From the NCBI RefSeq assembly GCF_000227115.2, contig NC_016483.1, positions 62,001 through 126,000 on the forward strand: a DNA stretch of 64,000 nucleotides, written 5' to 3'. This stretch comes from Naumovozyma dairenensis CBS 421. Its lineage: Eukaryota; Ascomycota; Saccharomycetes; Saccharomycetales; Saccharomycetaceae. The notes beneath the pieces are model-generated. The model did not search any database and was not told the DNA's origin. It saw only the letters and a list, made by a program, of their open reading frames with translations. Both the position numbers and the translations under genes were made by a program. This document shows, piece after piece, positions 1 to 12,764 of the stretch (position 1 is its first letter; each line of letters begins with the position of its first letter).

Positions 1-3000
1 CTGTGAATCACAGCGTGTCCTTGTCTTTTCACCTGGTGTTCGGATTGGCCTTATAGGTTCAGTTTTCCTTTTCGTTATCGATCCATTGACACCCCATAAT
101 GATTTTTTTAGTAATCCCAACATTTCATATATTCCCTCCTCAGAACGTATCTCTTCGATATTTATTTTGATATATTTTTCGATAGTACTTCCTAACAACT
201 GCTGAAGAACTGTACTTATTGCTTTCCCACGTAACCAATTCGAATTAGAATTGTTTCTATTTAATTGGAAAACTGAAATGAATAGATTACATATGGATTT
301 CACGATGGGTTTGCTTTCATGACGGATCATAGGATCATTCTGAAAAGGGTGAAACTCATCATTTTTATAGTTTTCTCCATCTTCCAAGTCCTCTACATTT
401 ATTTGATTATTCTGATCTGCTGGAGGGTTAGAATGTACTTGATCATACAATGCAACTTGTGATCCAGAGGAACTATTTGAAGCAATCGATGACATTGATG
501 ATGTGTTCAGATTTTTCATCGTAGGAATTGAATGAGTGCTGCTATTACTTGTGCTATTGTCATTGGTACTTTGATTAAGTTGATCCATACCATAAATGTC
601 AACCATCGCTTTGTCAATGACGAATGCCCTAAAAACACTGTCTTGGCATATTTCAGGGATATTTAAGAGTGCCCTAAGATACATTTCCAACTTATGTTGT
701 CGTTCTTCATATAATAAGTATGGATTGATATGATATTTGAAAGACATTGGAATTTTGGAAGGGAACATTTCGTTCTTTTGTAAAAATTTGACTTGAGAAC
801 GGTAATATTTCTTCAAATATTCATTCAGTTTGAAGAATTCGTTGTATCTTCTTCCTGTTTCCCAAGTTGTAGTGTGTCCATTGTAACAATGTTCGATATC
901 AATAAGGTAATATGCAGTTTCTCCCAGATTATTAATATTTGTACGATGTTCCAAATAAAAGGATTTAATAAAAACTTTAGTCTGTCTATATAATGCATTG
1001 GCGTCTTTTTTAATCAAACATTGCTGTTGCAATAATTCCTCGTTCTTTAATTCTCTCAATAAGGCCTTTTGGGACTTCCTCAATAATTTTAATTGGTTTT
1101 GGTTGTTCGTTAGTTCGGCTTTCAAAACTAAATAATTTAACAATTCTAACTCCTTTTCTATTTCTTCAATTGAAATAGTTAATTGAGCAATTTTGTCACT
1201 TATAGTGGAAAATTTTCGTTTCATTTTTTGAAGCTTCCTGATATTGAATCCATGCTCTGGATTATCTACAATCTCACTGTTTTCAACGTTGAACTCAGAA
1301 TTAAGAAGTTCAAGTTCATTAAATGATTCAGTCCGATTAGTTTGGATCTCTGCCTCGAATATGCTCTTCTCGTTTTTTAGGGTGTTCTTTACTGCTTTAC
1401 CATTGTGACCTTCATTGCCATGAATTCTGTCCGTTTCTTCAAGAGAAGGAGCATTCACAATTTTCTCGAGGGCTTCGTTAAGATCAGGGTTCGTGAGTAT
1501 TCGTACCGAATCAAAGGTATCGTTGGTAGTATGTGTATTTGGGGTCATAGGGTCCAGTGCCTTCTCTGATGTAAAGAATTTAGTGTAAATATCAGTTTTA
1601 GTAAAATCATTTGAAGAAATCATTTGTAGAAACACCTTGCTTTCTTTAAACTTCTCAAAAAATTCAGATTGTAATACCCTCTCAGCTTCCTTCTGTAATA
1701 ATAACAGACTTCTCCGAGCTAAAACTAATGCTTGCTCATCGCCATTATTAGAAGTAGATAAAAATAACAATACATTACTTACTAATCCTTTATCCAAGGT
1801 TTTCATGATCTGTAAATCAACATCTTGAAATAATTCACTGTAAATACTTCTAATTTCGGTACTGCTTACGAATGTTGTTTCTAATAATATTTCGTTAGAG
1901 GATACATCTTCAAGGGGATTTTTCGAAGATTCAACAATTTCCCAATATTTCAGTAAAGTAATTCCCTTTTTGTCTGGACAAGTATACAAATACTTCTTAA
2001 ACTCATTCAAACATAACTTATCAGAGGAAACAAAATCAAAAGAAATTGCCCTAATAAATGACTCGAACTCATCAAGGATATTTTCTTCATCACTAAGAAA
2101 AGTGTATAATTGCTTTGCAATATTATCATTCTTGTTCGCTTCGCGATTGTTGATCATATCGTTATGCAGCAGTTTGGATTGAACAAGCTTTAATGAAAGT
2201 AATAATCTATCCTTATATTTACAATCTATTTGGGAATTATCTATATTCTTCCTTAACTCCACTAGCTTGGTCATTAGTATAAATTTATTCGCCCTCAATT
2301 CAGTGATTGAGTTCATTGAACTTAATTCTTTTAAAAACATTTCAAATTGTTCACCTGTAAATGATGGCTTTAAATCAAGCTTGATGTTCGTGAGATTTAC
2401 ACGGGCATTTGTGGGAGAATTTGATGTGGAATGACCTTGTAGTTCTTTTGTCAGGATTCGTCGTATTTGTTTCACTTGTGTTCTTTCTTTCATTTTCTTC
2501 TCACCAATCGAAATCATGATAAGATTCCAAGTATCAGGATCAGTAAATTTAGAGACTAGCGGATTGAATATACATGAATCCATGATTTCCCTTAATAGGA
2601 TTGAAACAAATGGTGATTTCAATTCATTTTCGTCAATTATTTCAGATAGTAACTGTTGAGATAAGCCATTCAAATATTTCCCAATATCATTGTCCAATTC
2701 ATTACTTCTAAGGGGAATTGCCTTATGTAACTTATAATTTTTATTGAATTCAACAGCCAACTGGAATTCAAAATTATTTTGCAAAGCTTTTTGCGAGGTA
2801 GGATCATTTAATATAGATTCTCTAGCATCACAATATGTATTCACATATTTCGTAAACAATGGAAGTAATTTCAATATCAGATTTTCTAAAGTATCCTCTG
2901 TAGCAACTCTTTTTTGCAAGTTAATCACAGCAAGTCTAAGAAGACAACGGATTGCTTTGGGGAAACTAGAATCCTCATTAGGATCAATTCTTGTGAACCA

Positions 3001-3318
3001 AGAATTAATGAAATCCCGCAAGATTAAATCAATAATATTTTCTAATTCCTTACTTATTTTACTCGATTTTTCGAAAATTGGTTCATTTATGGATGAAAAA
3101 GAGTTAGTTTCTGGGGTATGAGCTCTTTTTAAATGTTTTTCCACAGGTCGATTGATATCAGGTAATGTTGTAGCCAAAGTGGTAAAAAGAAAGAAACCAA
3201 TAAGTGGAAGAACACCAAATGTCAATATCCAAAATAAGTGCCTAGCTATCAGCAGGAAAACAATTATTCCCAAGACATGTCTATATCGATGTATGGTAAT
3301 TATGCCATTCGTAGACAT
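1..3318 (-). CDS. MDM1: Mdm1-like PXA/PX sorting nexin, ER-vacuole/lipid droplet tether (C-terminus off the left edge)
   Basis: The frame is open from an ATG at 3318 down to base 1, giving 1106 codons with no stop in the window; the S. cerevisiae protein is about 1127 residues, so only a short tail is missing. After a short start (MSTNGIITIHRYRH) come two hydrophobic segments at about residues 15-52, the ER anchor. A PXA domain follows at about 80-280, containing ISKELENIIDLILRDF. A long helical middle follows, then a PX domain near residues 770-900 with a RYNEF core, a Ser/Asn-rich linker, and a nexin C-terminal domain from about residue 1000. Mdm1-family proteins anchor in the ER and bridge to the vacuole or lipid droplets, affecting lipid storage. 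The neighbour NUP188 on the same strand matches S. cerevisiae YML104C-YML103C. Family identity is secure; the exact C-terminus is not visible. Confidence 0.93.
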   Translation of the reverse strand, partial: MSTNGIITIHRYRHVLGIIVFLLIARHLFWILTFGVLPLIGFFLFTTLATTLPDINRPVEKHLKRAHTPETNSFSSINEPIFEKSSKISKELENIIDLILRDFINSWFTRIDPNEDSSFPKAIRCLLRLAVINLQKRVATEDTLENLILKLLPLFTKYVNTYCDARESILNDPTSQKALQNNFEFQLAVEFNKNYKLHKAIPLRSNELDNDIGKYLNGLSQQLLSEIIDENELKSPFVSILLREIMDSCIFNPLVSKFTDPDTWNLIMISIGEKKMKERTQVKQIRRILTKELQGHSTSNSPTNARVNLTNIKLDLKPSFTGEQFEMFLKELSSMNSITELRANKFILMTKLVELRKNIDNSQIDCKYKDRLLLSLKLVQSKLLHNDMINNREANKNDNIAKQLYTFLSDEENILDEFESFIRAISFDFVSSDKLCLNEFKKYLYTCPDKKGITLLKYWEIVESSKNPLEDVSSNEILLETTFVSSTEIRSIYSELFQDVDLQIMKTLDKGLVSNVLLFLSTSNNGDEQALVLARRSLLLLQKEAERVLQSEFFEKFKESKVFLQMISSNDFTKTDIYTKFFTSEKALDPMTPNTHTTNDTFDSVRILTNPDLNEALEKIVNAPSLEETDRIHGNEGHNGKAVKNTLKNEKSIFEAEIQTNRTESFNELELLNSEFNVENSEIVDNPEHGFNIRKLQKMKRKFSTISDKIAQLTISIEEIEKELELLNYLVLKAELTNNQNQLKLLRKSQKALLRELKNEELLQQQCLIKKDANALYRQTKVFIKSFYLEHRTNINNLGETAYYLIDIEHCYNGHTTTWETGRRYNEFFKLNEYLKKYYRSQVKFLQKNEMFPSKIPMSFKYHINPYLLYEERQHKLEMYLRALLNIPEICQDSVFRAFVIDKAMVDIYGMDQLNQSTNDNSTSNSSTHSIPTMKNLNTSSMSSIASNSSSGSQVALYDQVHSNPPADQNNQINVEDLEDGENYKNDEFHPFQNDPMIRHESKPIVKSICNLFISVFQLNRNNSNSNWLRGKAISTVLQQLLGSTIEKYIKINIEEIRSEEGIYEMLGLLKKSLWGVNGSITKRKTEPIRPIRTPGEKTRTRCDSQ

Positions 3319-3677
3319 GCATTCATAAGTTACTTCTTTTACTCTTGTTTTGAATTGACTGTTTACTTTTTCTATGAATGTGAGTCTTTATGTAAAGTTT
3401 GTAATGTTTATAAATATTTTGATGTGTAATCTAAAGTTCGGTATAAATACGAACGTACTGTAACAGAAATTACATGAAGAAACATCATAGAATAAGATAA
3501 TTTGTGCAACTCTGCACTTGTAGTTCTGGGCATGAATCTATAAATGTGTCAGAGACTATAAATTATCTTTTATTTGTTTTATATTAATAAAGAAATCTTA
3601 AAAAACACGATACCTATATTATGACTATATATTATACATATATTAGAATGCTTACTTTATTATTGTTTTTATCATTA
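3319..3677. other. Intergenic, MDM1 promoter and NUP188 3' end
   Basis: This AT-rich spacer of about 360 bp lies between the MDM1 start and the NUP188 stop, both on the minus strand. I see no RNA gene or convincing ORF; it probably holds the MDM1 promoter and the NUP188 3' UTR. Confidence 0.5.
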
Positions 3678-6600
3678 TTATAATTCATCTTGGATGAGAA
3701 AATCTTGAAGATCTTTAATTGATTTTTTGAGTTGTGCAACGAATACTGTTCTAGTAGATTCATCATCTAGCAATTGCTGCTCTTCGACAGTACTGGATAT
3801 TATTCTTGAATTCAAATATCTTGGGTGCGTTAATAACTTATTTAAGACAGCATACAAGTCTCTTCTTTCATATTGATAGTCTAATCCACTAACGAGCTCG
3901 AAAGTTTTATCAGTTTCTGATACAGTTGTTCCAACATCGTTCTCATTGGAAAGATTTTCACCTAAGTATTTCTTGTAATTTAAGTCATCCAGCATTTTCT
4001 GTATCAACACTAATTGCCAAGTTTCATTAAGCAACGACGTCGATATAACCAATCTATTATTATCAGACCAACTAAATATTGTACTTTTAATTTGTTTACT
4101 GAAATATGAAATAAACAGACAACATTCAGGTAAAACTCTTGAACCGAAATCTCTTAACAATATTTGAATTATTACGAGTAATCCATTACTCCAAAGACTG
4201 TGTAATTTAGGTTCCAATCTTGGTCTAATAAATCCTTGCTGCAATACTTTAGACAAGGGACTTTCTAATAATATGGTAAACATTCCATTAGTGATGAATT
4301 TTTCTGCTATTGGCGGCACGGAGCAAAGAGATGTGATGTATGGTAAAACAATGGTTCCAATGGTAGGATCATCCTTAGATTTATAATAATCTGCACTCGA
4401 ATAGACATTTAAAATCACTTTAATGGTACCCATATCATTTAACGAAGATGCTAATAGCATATTAAAATGTTCAGTCGGCTTTAATGAGACGAGCGTTTTG
4501 AATAATGATAATAATAGATTCAGGCTATGTTTTCTTTTTTCAAAGTTAATCAATCTATCCTCTTTCGAACCAATGTCCAGTTTACATTGGCTGATATCTG
4601 ATAATACTTGTGAAAAGATTAATTGTACACCATTAGAGAAGGAAAATTCGAAGAATTCCAAAAGTTGGTCAGATAATAATTCAATAAATTGAGTTCTTGA
4701 AGTCGACAATGTGAGTATAATTAAGATAGATCTCAATATTGGTATATAAAAATCAAAAGTTGTTGAAGCCCTGTTCGGATCTGCGACGCTTTTCAAGTAG
4801 TTAACATCATTTGATTTAAAGATTGTTAATAATCGAGAAAGAATCTCGATTAATTTTTTTTCATCGATACTCTTAGAATTTTTTTGGAAAGAAAACAAAA
4901 TGAAAAAGCATAATTCAAGTCTACCAAAATATATACCTTCAAAATCATGATTTATAATACCATATCTGATGTTTAGGTCCAGCAAATTTATCACCAAATC
5001 GATAAAGGTGTTTGGTTCTTTAGATAATTTCACGAATGAAGTCAATAAAGCACCACATGATTTTGTTGATGATATTTGATTTTGGATGTATTGAAGATTA
5101 ATGGAAAGATCAATTATTCTATCCCTCAATCCAATGGAGTTGCATGTGCCGACCCATTTTTCATCATTCTTGAAAATTAAATCCATTGTCTGTATATCGT
5201 AGGCATTTTCTGGCAAATTCTTTAAAGAAGAACCATAGAATTGGTTCACTTTGAAATCATTCAAATCATATAATGGATACGTCTCATTGAACTCCTTTTG
5301 AAGAGATTCATATAAATTCATTTGATAACCATGTATCTCGAAAAATGGAGTTAAGATTGTACCGATATCTTTACGATTCAACAGTTGAAAAACTTTGGAA
5401 GTAGTGCTGTTTGATGATGAGTATAAACTCAATGCAAAGATTTCCATAATTTTAAAAATCAAAACATACTTATTGGACAGTTTAATAAATTCTTTCCTTG
5501 ATAATGGTAAATCGGTACGATTATTCGTTTCTTCTCGTTGCTGTTCGTTTTGAAGTTGAGATTGCTTGAAGGAAAGGAATATATCTAGTAAAATTTCGAT
5601 ACAGTTCTGATCATCATTGAAGAAACGTGCATCTTTCAAAGTATTACAAACTCGGGCAACGGTGGTTAACAATTTTATTGCCACAGAAACAGGTAATTCG
5701 TCTAGTTCTGATACTTTCCTTTGTAAAATTTTGAAAATGGTCTTATTTTCATTACTAGCGATTAAGCTTTTCTTATCCTTAAGATTTGAAGATGCAAATT
5801 GTCCAGTTAAGAATAAAATAGCTAACCCCTCTTGATCTGTCTCCATCAGATCACCAATGAAAGTGTAAATATTTTTAGATAATTGATAATCGTTTAAATT
5901 GTTTTCCAAATCCTCAGCAAGAGTTTGCAGAAATAACTTCGAATGATCTTCACCTAAGTATGATAATAAGGATGGATATTCCTGATTAATCTTCTTATCA
6001 TTGTAAACCAAATTGTTAAGGATATGAGACTTTCTTGGAACTTTAATCAAAGCATCGAATAAAGTAATTATTGGAGATCTTAATTCAGGGGATGAGTGAT
6101 AAATTTCGACAAATTTTTTAGAATTTTGATAAAACAATACTTCTAAGTTGCCTGGGGTTAATCCTGTATGACTTCTTATAATAACCAATAGATGTGCAAA
6201 ATAAAAAGATATATTAATCAATTCTGAATAAAGGTTACCGAATGATTTATTACCCTTTGATGAAATTTGATCATTTTGAGAAGATAATAAAATATTAATT
6301 AGTGTATTGGATGCTGCTTGAGAATCCAATGCTTTAAGATTGGCAAACGTATTAATGAGTTTACCAATTGCAGATATGAAATGTTGTTGGTATTCATTAT
6401 TAGTTGTTGTTTTGTTGCTGTTCTTATTGGCATCAATTCCACAGCCGATTCCATAATAATGATATAAAATTTGGGAAAATATTAAGGTTAATTGGTAACC
6501 TATTTGGAATCTTTGGTTAACGTCATTAAATTTCCAAAATTGATAATTTTCATAAATATGGATCAAATGACATAATAATTTATCAGTGACTTCACATTTA

Positions 6601-9139
6601 GTCTTATATGATAAAGTAAGTTCTCTTACTAATAAATCAATGACTAAAATGTTTGTTAATTTGATTAATGAAATTGTGAAATCATAATTTCCAGTGGATA
6701 ATTCAATGGTACCCAATATAATATTTGCAAATCCAGTTTTACCATATTTATCTAACAAATCTGATCTTGCTAAATATGACCAAACTAAATGTGGATAATT
6801 TATAACCAAATTATTAGTAAATGATGTACAAGTACTTAAAATTTGGTAATTTCTCTTATTTAAAGAAGTTTCAAAAATTTTAAAAATGACATCAAAAATT
6901 TCCTTATTCAATTCAGCACCACCATCGTACATATTATTATTTTTTATGTCGTCAGTCATATTATTCATTGAATTATTTGACAATTCATTTATAATTTGAT
7001 TTATTCTTTCTTGTGGTAATTCATTTGATGAAACGATTTTACCAATTAAATCTATAATGGATATCATTAATTGTTGTAAATCTTGATCCATTGAATTAGT
7101 ATTACTTAAATCTGAAAAATTTCTTGCTAAATTTTCCAAGATATGACCAATCATTGACCAACCATTATATTCATAGAAGAAAACCACTATTGAAGAAGGT
7201 GCAGGTATAATTGGTGCTGATTCTGATAATATTGATATGGCGTCATCCTTATTGTTGTCATTTGTTGATGTTGATGATTTTGTCGCAATTTCTTTTGTGA
7301 TTGGAATAATTTTAGCTATTGAATCTTTAGGAATTATAATTGAAATATTTGAATCGAATTCAACAGGTAATCTTACTGATATATCCTTTTTCAATATAAT
7401 TAAATCGGAGTCAATATCCTGGTTTGTTTCTGGGTCTATATCATTAATATCATAATCAGATTCAGTTAATGAAGAAGAATTAAATGTTGTGAATGAATTT
7501 AAATGATTTAAATGAAAATCAGCGAATTGAGAACTTGTTGAACAAATGTTTATAAAGGGTAACAATCCTTCCTTTAATAATGGGATTTTTGTTTTCAAAG
7601 TTGCTATTTTATTTTCAATCAAATTATTTGTTAAGAATTTTTCCACGAATGGTCTTGGAATTTCTTTAGATAAAGTTAATTTGATTAAATGAGAAAATTT
7701 AATATTGATGGGAATAAAATTCAATGTGAATGCTAGAAATGAAGATAATATAGTTGGATAAATTTCATCATTTGATAGATCTTGAATGATAATTTCAATG
7801 GAATTTAAAACATTTAAATGTTCAGCAATAGATGCAAATTGGTTAATTGTTTCTAATAGGTTATTGTTATTTGGTTCATTATTATTTTTAGTGTTAAAGA
7901 CGTAGTTTACAAAATCTTCTGTATCATTATCATCATTGTCATTATCGAAAGTTTCATCTAAAATGATTGATTTTGTGTAAAGTATGAATGACCACATATA
8001 ATATAATGTTGGATTTAAAGATAATTGATCATTTAATGAAGCGAAATTTAAAGAATTAATGAAAATTGAATGAATAGATTTAAATATTTCTTTATTATTG
8101 AAGAAATGATTTTCTGAATCTAGAATTTTGATTGATGAAGTCTTTGTATCTAACCCTAATATTAATAATGAATTAACAACGAATAAAGATTGTAAGATTG
8201 AAATTGAATTTCCTTCATTAGAATTAGAATTAGCGTTAGCAATTGTTGTTGTGGATGATAGAGATGGTGTGAAGGATGTTATATTTGAATTTAATGCTAA
8301 TAAAACATTTTCATTGTTGAATAATTGACACCATTTTAATATTATTTCATTTGATGGATTTGAATTTAAGAATAAATTTGTTAGAATTTTCAATAAATTT
8401 GTGATATAAATCAAATTATTTGAATTTTTCAAATCAATTAATTGAACTAATCTATCGTTATTATTATTTTTACCCGTATCGTTAGCGTTAGCGTTATCTA
8501 GAAATATTTTTTCATCAATGAAAATATTATCATAATAATTTATAGTTGAATTTTCTTCAATTAAAGATTGAAAAAGTGATATTAGATCATTTGAAATATT
8601 TTCAATTGATTCAATGGTGAAAAAATTGAACAAATTATCTTTAATAATAGGGAAATCTATATTCGATAAAAGGATTAATAAAGTTTCTAAGATTGCGTTT
8701 CTTTCCTTTAATACAGCCATAATTAAATCTTGTATAGTTAGGACAGTTGTATTATTATTTTCATCATCATCGTTATTATTATTTGTTATTAATGATATAA
8801 TTTTCAAAGTTTCTTTAAAATCCAAATCTAAGAAATTTGAAATAATCCAAGATTTATGAAAGATATCTTTATTAATATTATCAAAAGTAGAACCTCTTAA
8901 AGTTAACTTATTGAAATATTCTGGAGGAGATGATATCGATTTCGATCTTTTATTATTATCATGTGTTGATGATGCGGATGATGATGTATTAAAATGAGTC
9001 AATTGAGTGAATAAGGTTTTATTTGTATCCAAATAATGATAAATTTTCTTAAATGTGGATATGATACCATTAGAGGGAAGATCATCATACATATCATCAT
9101 CTTCTTGATGATTTAAATTTTCCAATGGAGATATGTCTA

Positions 9140-9181
<42 letters not shown>

Positions 9182-9323
9182 CAGTTGCATTTCTCTGATG
9201 TTTAACGTATGACCTTAGGAAATGATTAATATAAGTGAATGGAATTGAACCTGCATTTGTGTTTGTATTTGTATTTGTACTCGTCGTATTCGAAGTTATG
9301 TTTAGCGTTGTCTTGGGAATCAT
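3678..9323 (-). CDS. NUP188: Nup188, large scaffold nucleoporin of the inner ring
   Basis: An uninterrupted 1881-codon frame, longer than the S. cerevisiae protein (about 1655). The excess is low-complexity: a Thr/Asn stretch at residues 7-22, a pure Asn run near residues 50-62, and several Asn/Asp tracts in the first half. The remainder is a long series of hydrophobic helical repeats typical of the Nup188/Nup192 solenoids. A YNGWSMIGHILENLARNF segment near residue 720 and a conserved, less repetitive C-terminal third support Nup188. The protein is a structural part of the nuclear pore inner ring, binding Nic96. Its position between MDM1 and CAC2 matches YML103C exactly, which decides between Nup188 and its relative Nup192. 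The start is the first ATG and precedes the conserved FTYINHF-like region. Confidence 0.93.
9128..9181. repeat. ATT/AAT trinucleotide run coding polyasparagine in NUP188
   Basis: About twelve ATT units on the plus strand read as consecutive AAT (Asn) codons on the minus strand inside NUP188, near residues 49-62. It is a coding microsatellite, probably variable in length between strains. Confidence 0.85.
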
Positions 9324-10768
9324 TATGATTAGGTATAACTATGAAACACAATGCTATGGCAACAGGATGAACGATATACCAAAAAGAAAACAGAAAACAC
9401 TCTTTACTAGCTAACAGGGCGTCGATAGAGGTATTTAATTAGACAAGTAAACCTTCAAAGGAAGAGAGTATTATCGATTTGTTTTCACCCACTACACATA
9501 AAACTAGCTAGCTTTTATCTCTGTTTATTATTTTTCATATTAAAAGTTGTATGTAGTTACGAGAAAATTGTTTCGAGATTTTGAACTGGGCCGGCAGTCG
9601 GGCAGGCGGTAGGGTAATATCATACTATATGGAAACAGTCTTATACATTCCATTATAGATTCATGTGTATATATTGTTATTGTTATGTGAACCACAAGAC
9701 AAAACATCCCCGGTGATATATATAGTCTCCAATGAACAAACAACTCTATGGATTCAAGTACGTATGTAGCACTCAAAAGTGGAAATGTCTCTTATGGATT
9801 AGCCATTCATCTTTGAATGTTCGAAAATATATAACAGATCCCAACTTGTTAAGAAAAACTTATAAAAAATCTACGATATACATCTAGATATACATATAGT
9901 AGCATAATATACAATATTATTTTTTATAGAAATAAAATGTAAGAAAAACAGAAACTTCTCAATGGAATACGAATATATCCAACAACTTGAGAATCAATCT
10001 ATGATCAATATTCATATTTATATATTGATCATCCGTAAAAGAATAGATTGGTTTTTCCAGAGATTAAAATTAATTTCAGCACAATTACGGCTCCAATAGA
10101 TATGTTTTATAATATTAGTATATTTTGAATCTAGTGGGAATTTGACATATGTGCTAATGTTAAGAGGGCATGAATGAATGAGTAAACAGGAAATCAATAT
10201 CATTTATCAGAATATGAATTTTGTCATCTGACAAAAAAATGCTCATATCCTTTTCTCAATTGATTTAGTGTCTAACTCATTTATCAGAATAGTGTATAGC
10301 TTCCCTCTTAGGATACTCTAGTAGTATGCAAATAAAATGTACCAGAAATCTTTTTGTCAAAGAAGTGGCAAACACAAAAAAATGAAATGCAATCAGTTAA
10401 TCACCGTTGTTGTTTTTTATATACGTACGTAGTGCTAAGATACTATTCTATACTATACTGTACTATACTATACTATACCCCAGGGTAACCCCTACACCTT
10501 TCGAGGAAATATGAAAACAAAGACGCGTAAAGTTTATGAAGACACGAAAGTTTTGGAAAATTTATTTTATAGGTCATATAATTATAATTATAATTATATT
10601 ATATAGTGACTGGTATTGTATCTGGGACAAACAAGAGGAAGAATAAAGGAATCCTCTCTCAAAAAAAAAAAATCTATTGTTAAGAGTAACTTTTCTATTA
10701 TTGAAAACTCTGTTCCAGGTTTCTAAAAGGATCTTACACTATACTTCTATTGGCATCTCAGATAAAAA
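9324..10768. other. Divergent intergenic region NUP188/CAC2
   Basis: About 1.45 kb without a convincing gene. It contains an imperfect TACTA repeat at about 10439-10477, a palindromic TATAATTATAATTATAATTATA stretch near 10575-10600, and an ACGCGT motif at 10523-10528 about 240 bp before CAC2. Short ORFs here lack family features or codon bias and were left out. Confidence 0.5.
10523..10528. promoter_or_regulatory. ACGCGT (MCB-type) element upstream of CAC2
   Basis: A perfect ACGCGT hexamer, the core bound by MBF (Mbp1/Swi6), lies 241 bp before the CAC2 ATG. A G1/S element would suit a replication-coupled histone chaperone gene. A single hexamer can occur by chance, so confidence is low. Confidence 0.35.
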
Positions 10769-10848
10769 ATGGAAGCCGCAAATCTACAAATATATTGGCA
10801 TGAATCTCAACCGGTATATAGTCTCTGTTTTGAACCACCTAGTCTATA

Positions 10849-10879
<31 letters not shown>

Positions 10880-12559
10880 GCTACTAATGCAATTGACCAA
10901 AAAAAATTAGGGATGAGATTGATTACTGCTGGTGGAGATAACAAAATTAGATCATGGAGTTTAAATATGTCAGATTCAGATTTAAATTTTGATTCAGAAC
11001 CGAAAACACAAGTGCAAAAGATTAATTCAATAGATTTTCTATCCTCGTTGACTCAACATGAACAAGCTATTAACGTGGTAAAATTTAATCCCCTAGGTAA
11101 TATATTAGCATCTGCTGGTGATGATGGCCAAGTATTATTATGGAAAAGACATATTAATGATGATGTTGATGTTAATGATGATGACAACAACAAGGATGGT
11201 ACCGAACGAACCCATATTAAAAAACCATTTGGAATGTCAAACGATAATGATGATGATGATAACCTCGAGGGAGTAAAAGATGACAATAATAATTCATGGT
11301 TCATATGGAAGAGATTACGTCCAAATGGTTCAAATACATCAGAAATTTACGATTTAGATTGGTCTCCATGTGGGAATTACATCGTTATTGGGTCCATGGA
11401 TAATTGTATTAGAATTTTCCAAATTACCAAAAACAAAAATGATGAAAGCTCTTTTTTAAATAATCAAATATTTTCATTCAATGATCATAATCATTATGTA
11501 CAAGGTGTAGTTTGGGATCCAATGAATCAATACATTTTATCTCAATCTGCTGATAGATCTGTCAATATTTATCAATTGATTTGGAATCATGAAAGTCAAT
11601 TGATCAGTATCAAGTTTAAAAACAAGATTATCAAAGGTGATCTACCACAATCTATTGCAACCACTACAACAGGTACAAGGCAAAATACATTGGATTATAA
11701 TAATTTGAAAACTTCTTATCTATTCCATAATGAATCATTACCTTCATTTTTTAGAAGATTGACTATTTCACCATGTGGTTCCTTGTTTTGTATACCAACA
11801 GGTATCTTCAAGCAACCAATAGTCTCTAAAGATGATAGCACGTCTAGTAACAATTCAAACTCTGATCCAAACAATTGTGTCTATTTTTATACAAGAGCTT
11901 CCATAATATCAAATTCGAATAGACCAATATTCACCATACCGTCTTTAAAGAAACCTGCTTTAGTAATAGCATTTAATCCAAATTTTTATCCATTATCATC
12001 ATCAAAAGATGACGAGAATCATCATTCCCATCCATATATTAAACTACCGTATAAATTAATTTATGCAATTGCCACATCAAATGAAATATTAATTTATGAT
12101 ACAGAATCCATTGAACCAATATCAATAATTGGTAATTTACATTATACAGCATTGACAGATTTATCATGGTCATCAGACGGGACAATGTTAATGATATCTT
12201 CAACAGACGGATTTTGTTCATACATTTCCATTGATGCTGAGAAATATTTTGGGAACCCATTTTCAAATGATGAAAAGTTTAAGATTATTAATTTGAATAG
12301 ATTAAAGTATGAGAAGACTCAAACGAATTCAACTACGACTAATAATAACAATGATAATAGTACGGGACCATCGATTATGGCGTCTACTAAAAATACGGTG
12401 ACACCGTCAAATAAAATGGATATAATTAATATTCTACCTGTTAAGAGGAAAAACAAATCAAATGATAACAGTAGTACAATAGAGAAGAAGGAAGATAAGA
12501 GCGGCATAATAATAGAGTCATTGCCATTAGATAAAAAAATGAAACCAGATGAGAATTAG
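10769..12559 (+). CDS. CAC2: Cac2, WD40 p60 subunit of chromatin assembly factor 1
   Basis: The 596-residue product opens with MEAANLQIYWHESQPVYSL, nearly identical to the start of S. cerevisiae Cac2, and carries WD-repeat blades throughout: AGGDNKIRSWSL, ASAGDDGQVLLWK, YDLDWSPCGNYIVIGSMDN, VQGVVWDPMNQYILSQSADRS, LTDLSWSSDGTMLMISSTDG. Cac2 is the middle subunit of CAF-1, which deposits H3-H4 on newly replicated DNA. It is longer than the yeast protein (about 468) because of a Ser run at residues 28-37 coded by TCA repeats, Asp/Asn insertions between blades 2 and 3, and an Asn/Thr/Lys-rich tail. The motif ILPVKRK near the end matches the conserved C-terminal LPVKK of Cac2. It lies between NUP188 and CUE4 as in YML102W. 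Confidence 0.95.
10850..10879 (+). repeat. TCA trinucleotide run coding polyserine in CAC2
   Basis: About ten consecutive TCA codons give a Ser run between the first blade strands of Cac2. A second frame across the same DNA reads polyhistidine, a shadow and not a gene. Confidence 0.85.
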
Positions 12560-12764
12560 AAACAATAAAGCGAAAACAACCGTGAATTTAACTAATCATA
12601 TGCAACAAAAGAGAAAAATATCATGTCATGTATTTACATAAGATCATAAAGATTAAAATTACATATATCATTATAGAGAAACTAACGATTTAAGAAAAAA
12701 TTACTTTATTTTCGTAAGCGTTTTATTTTTTCTATCTTTTTTTATTGTTTGTTCTTTTACAAAT

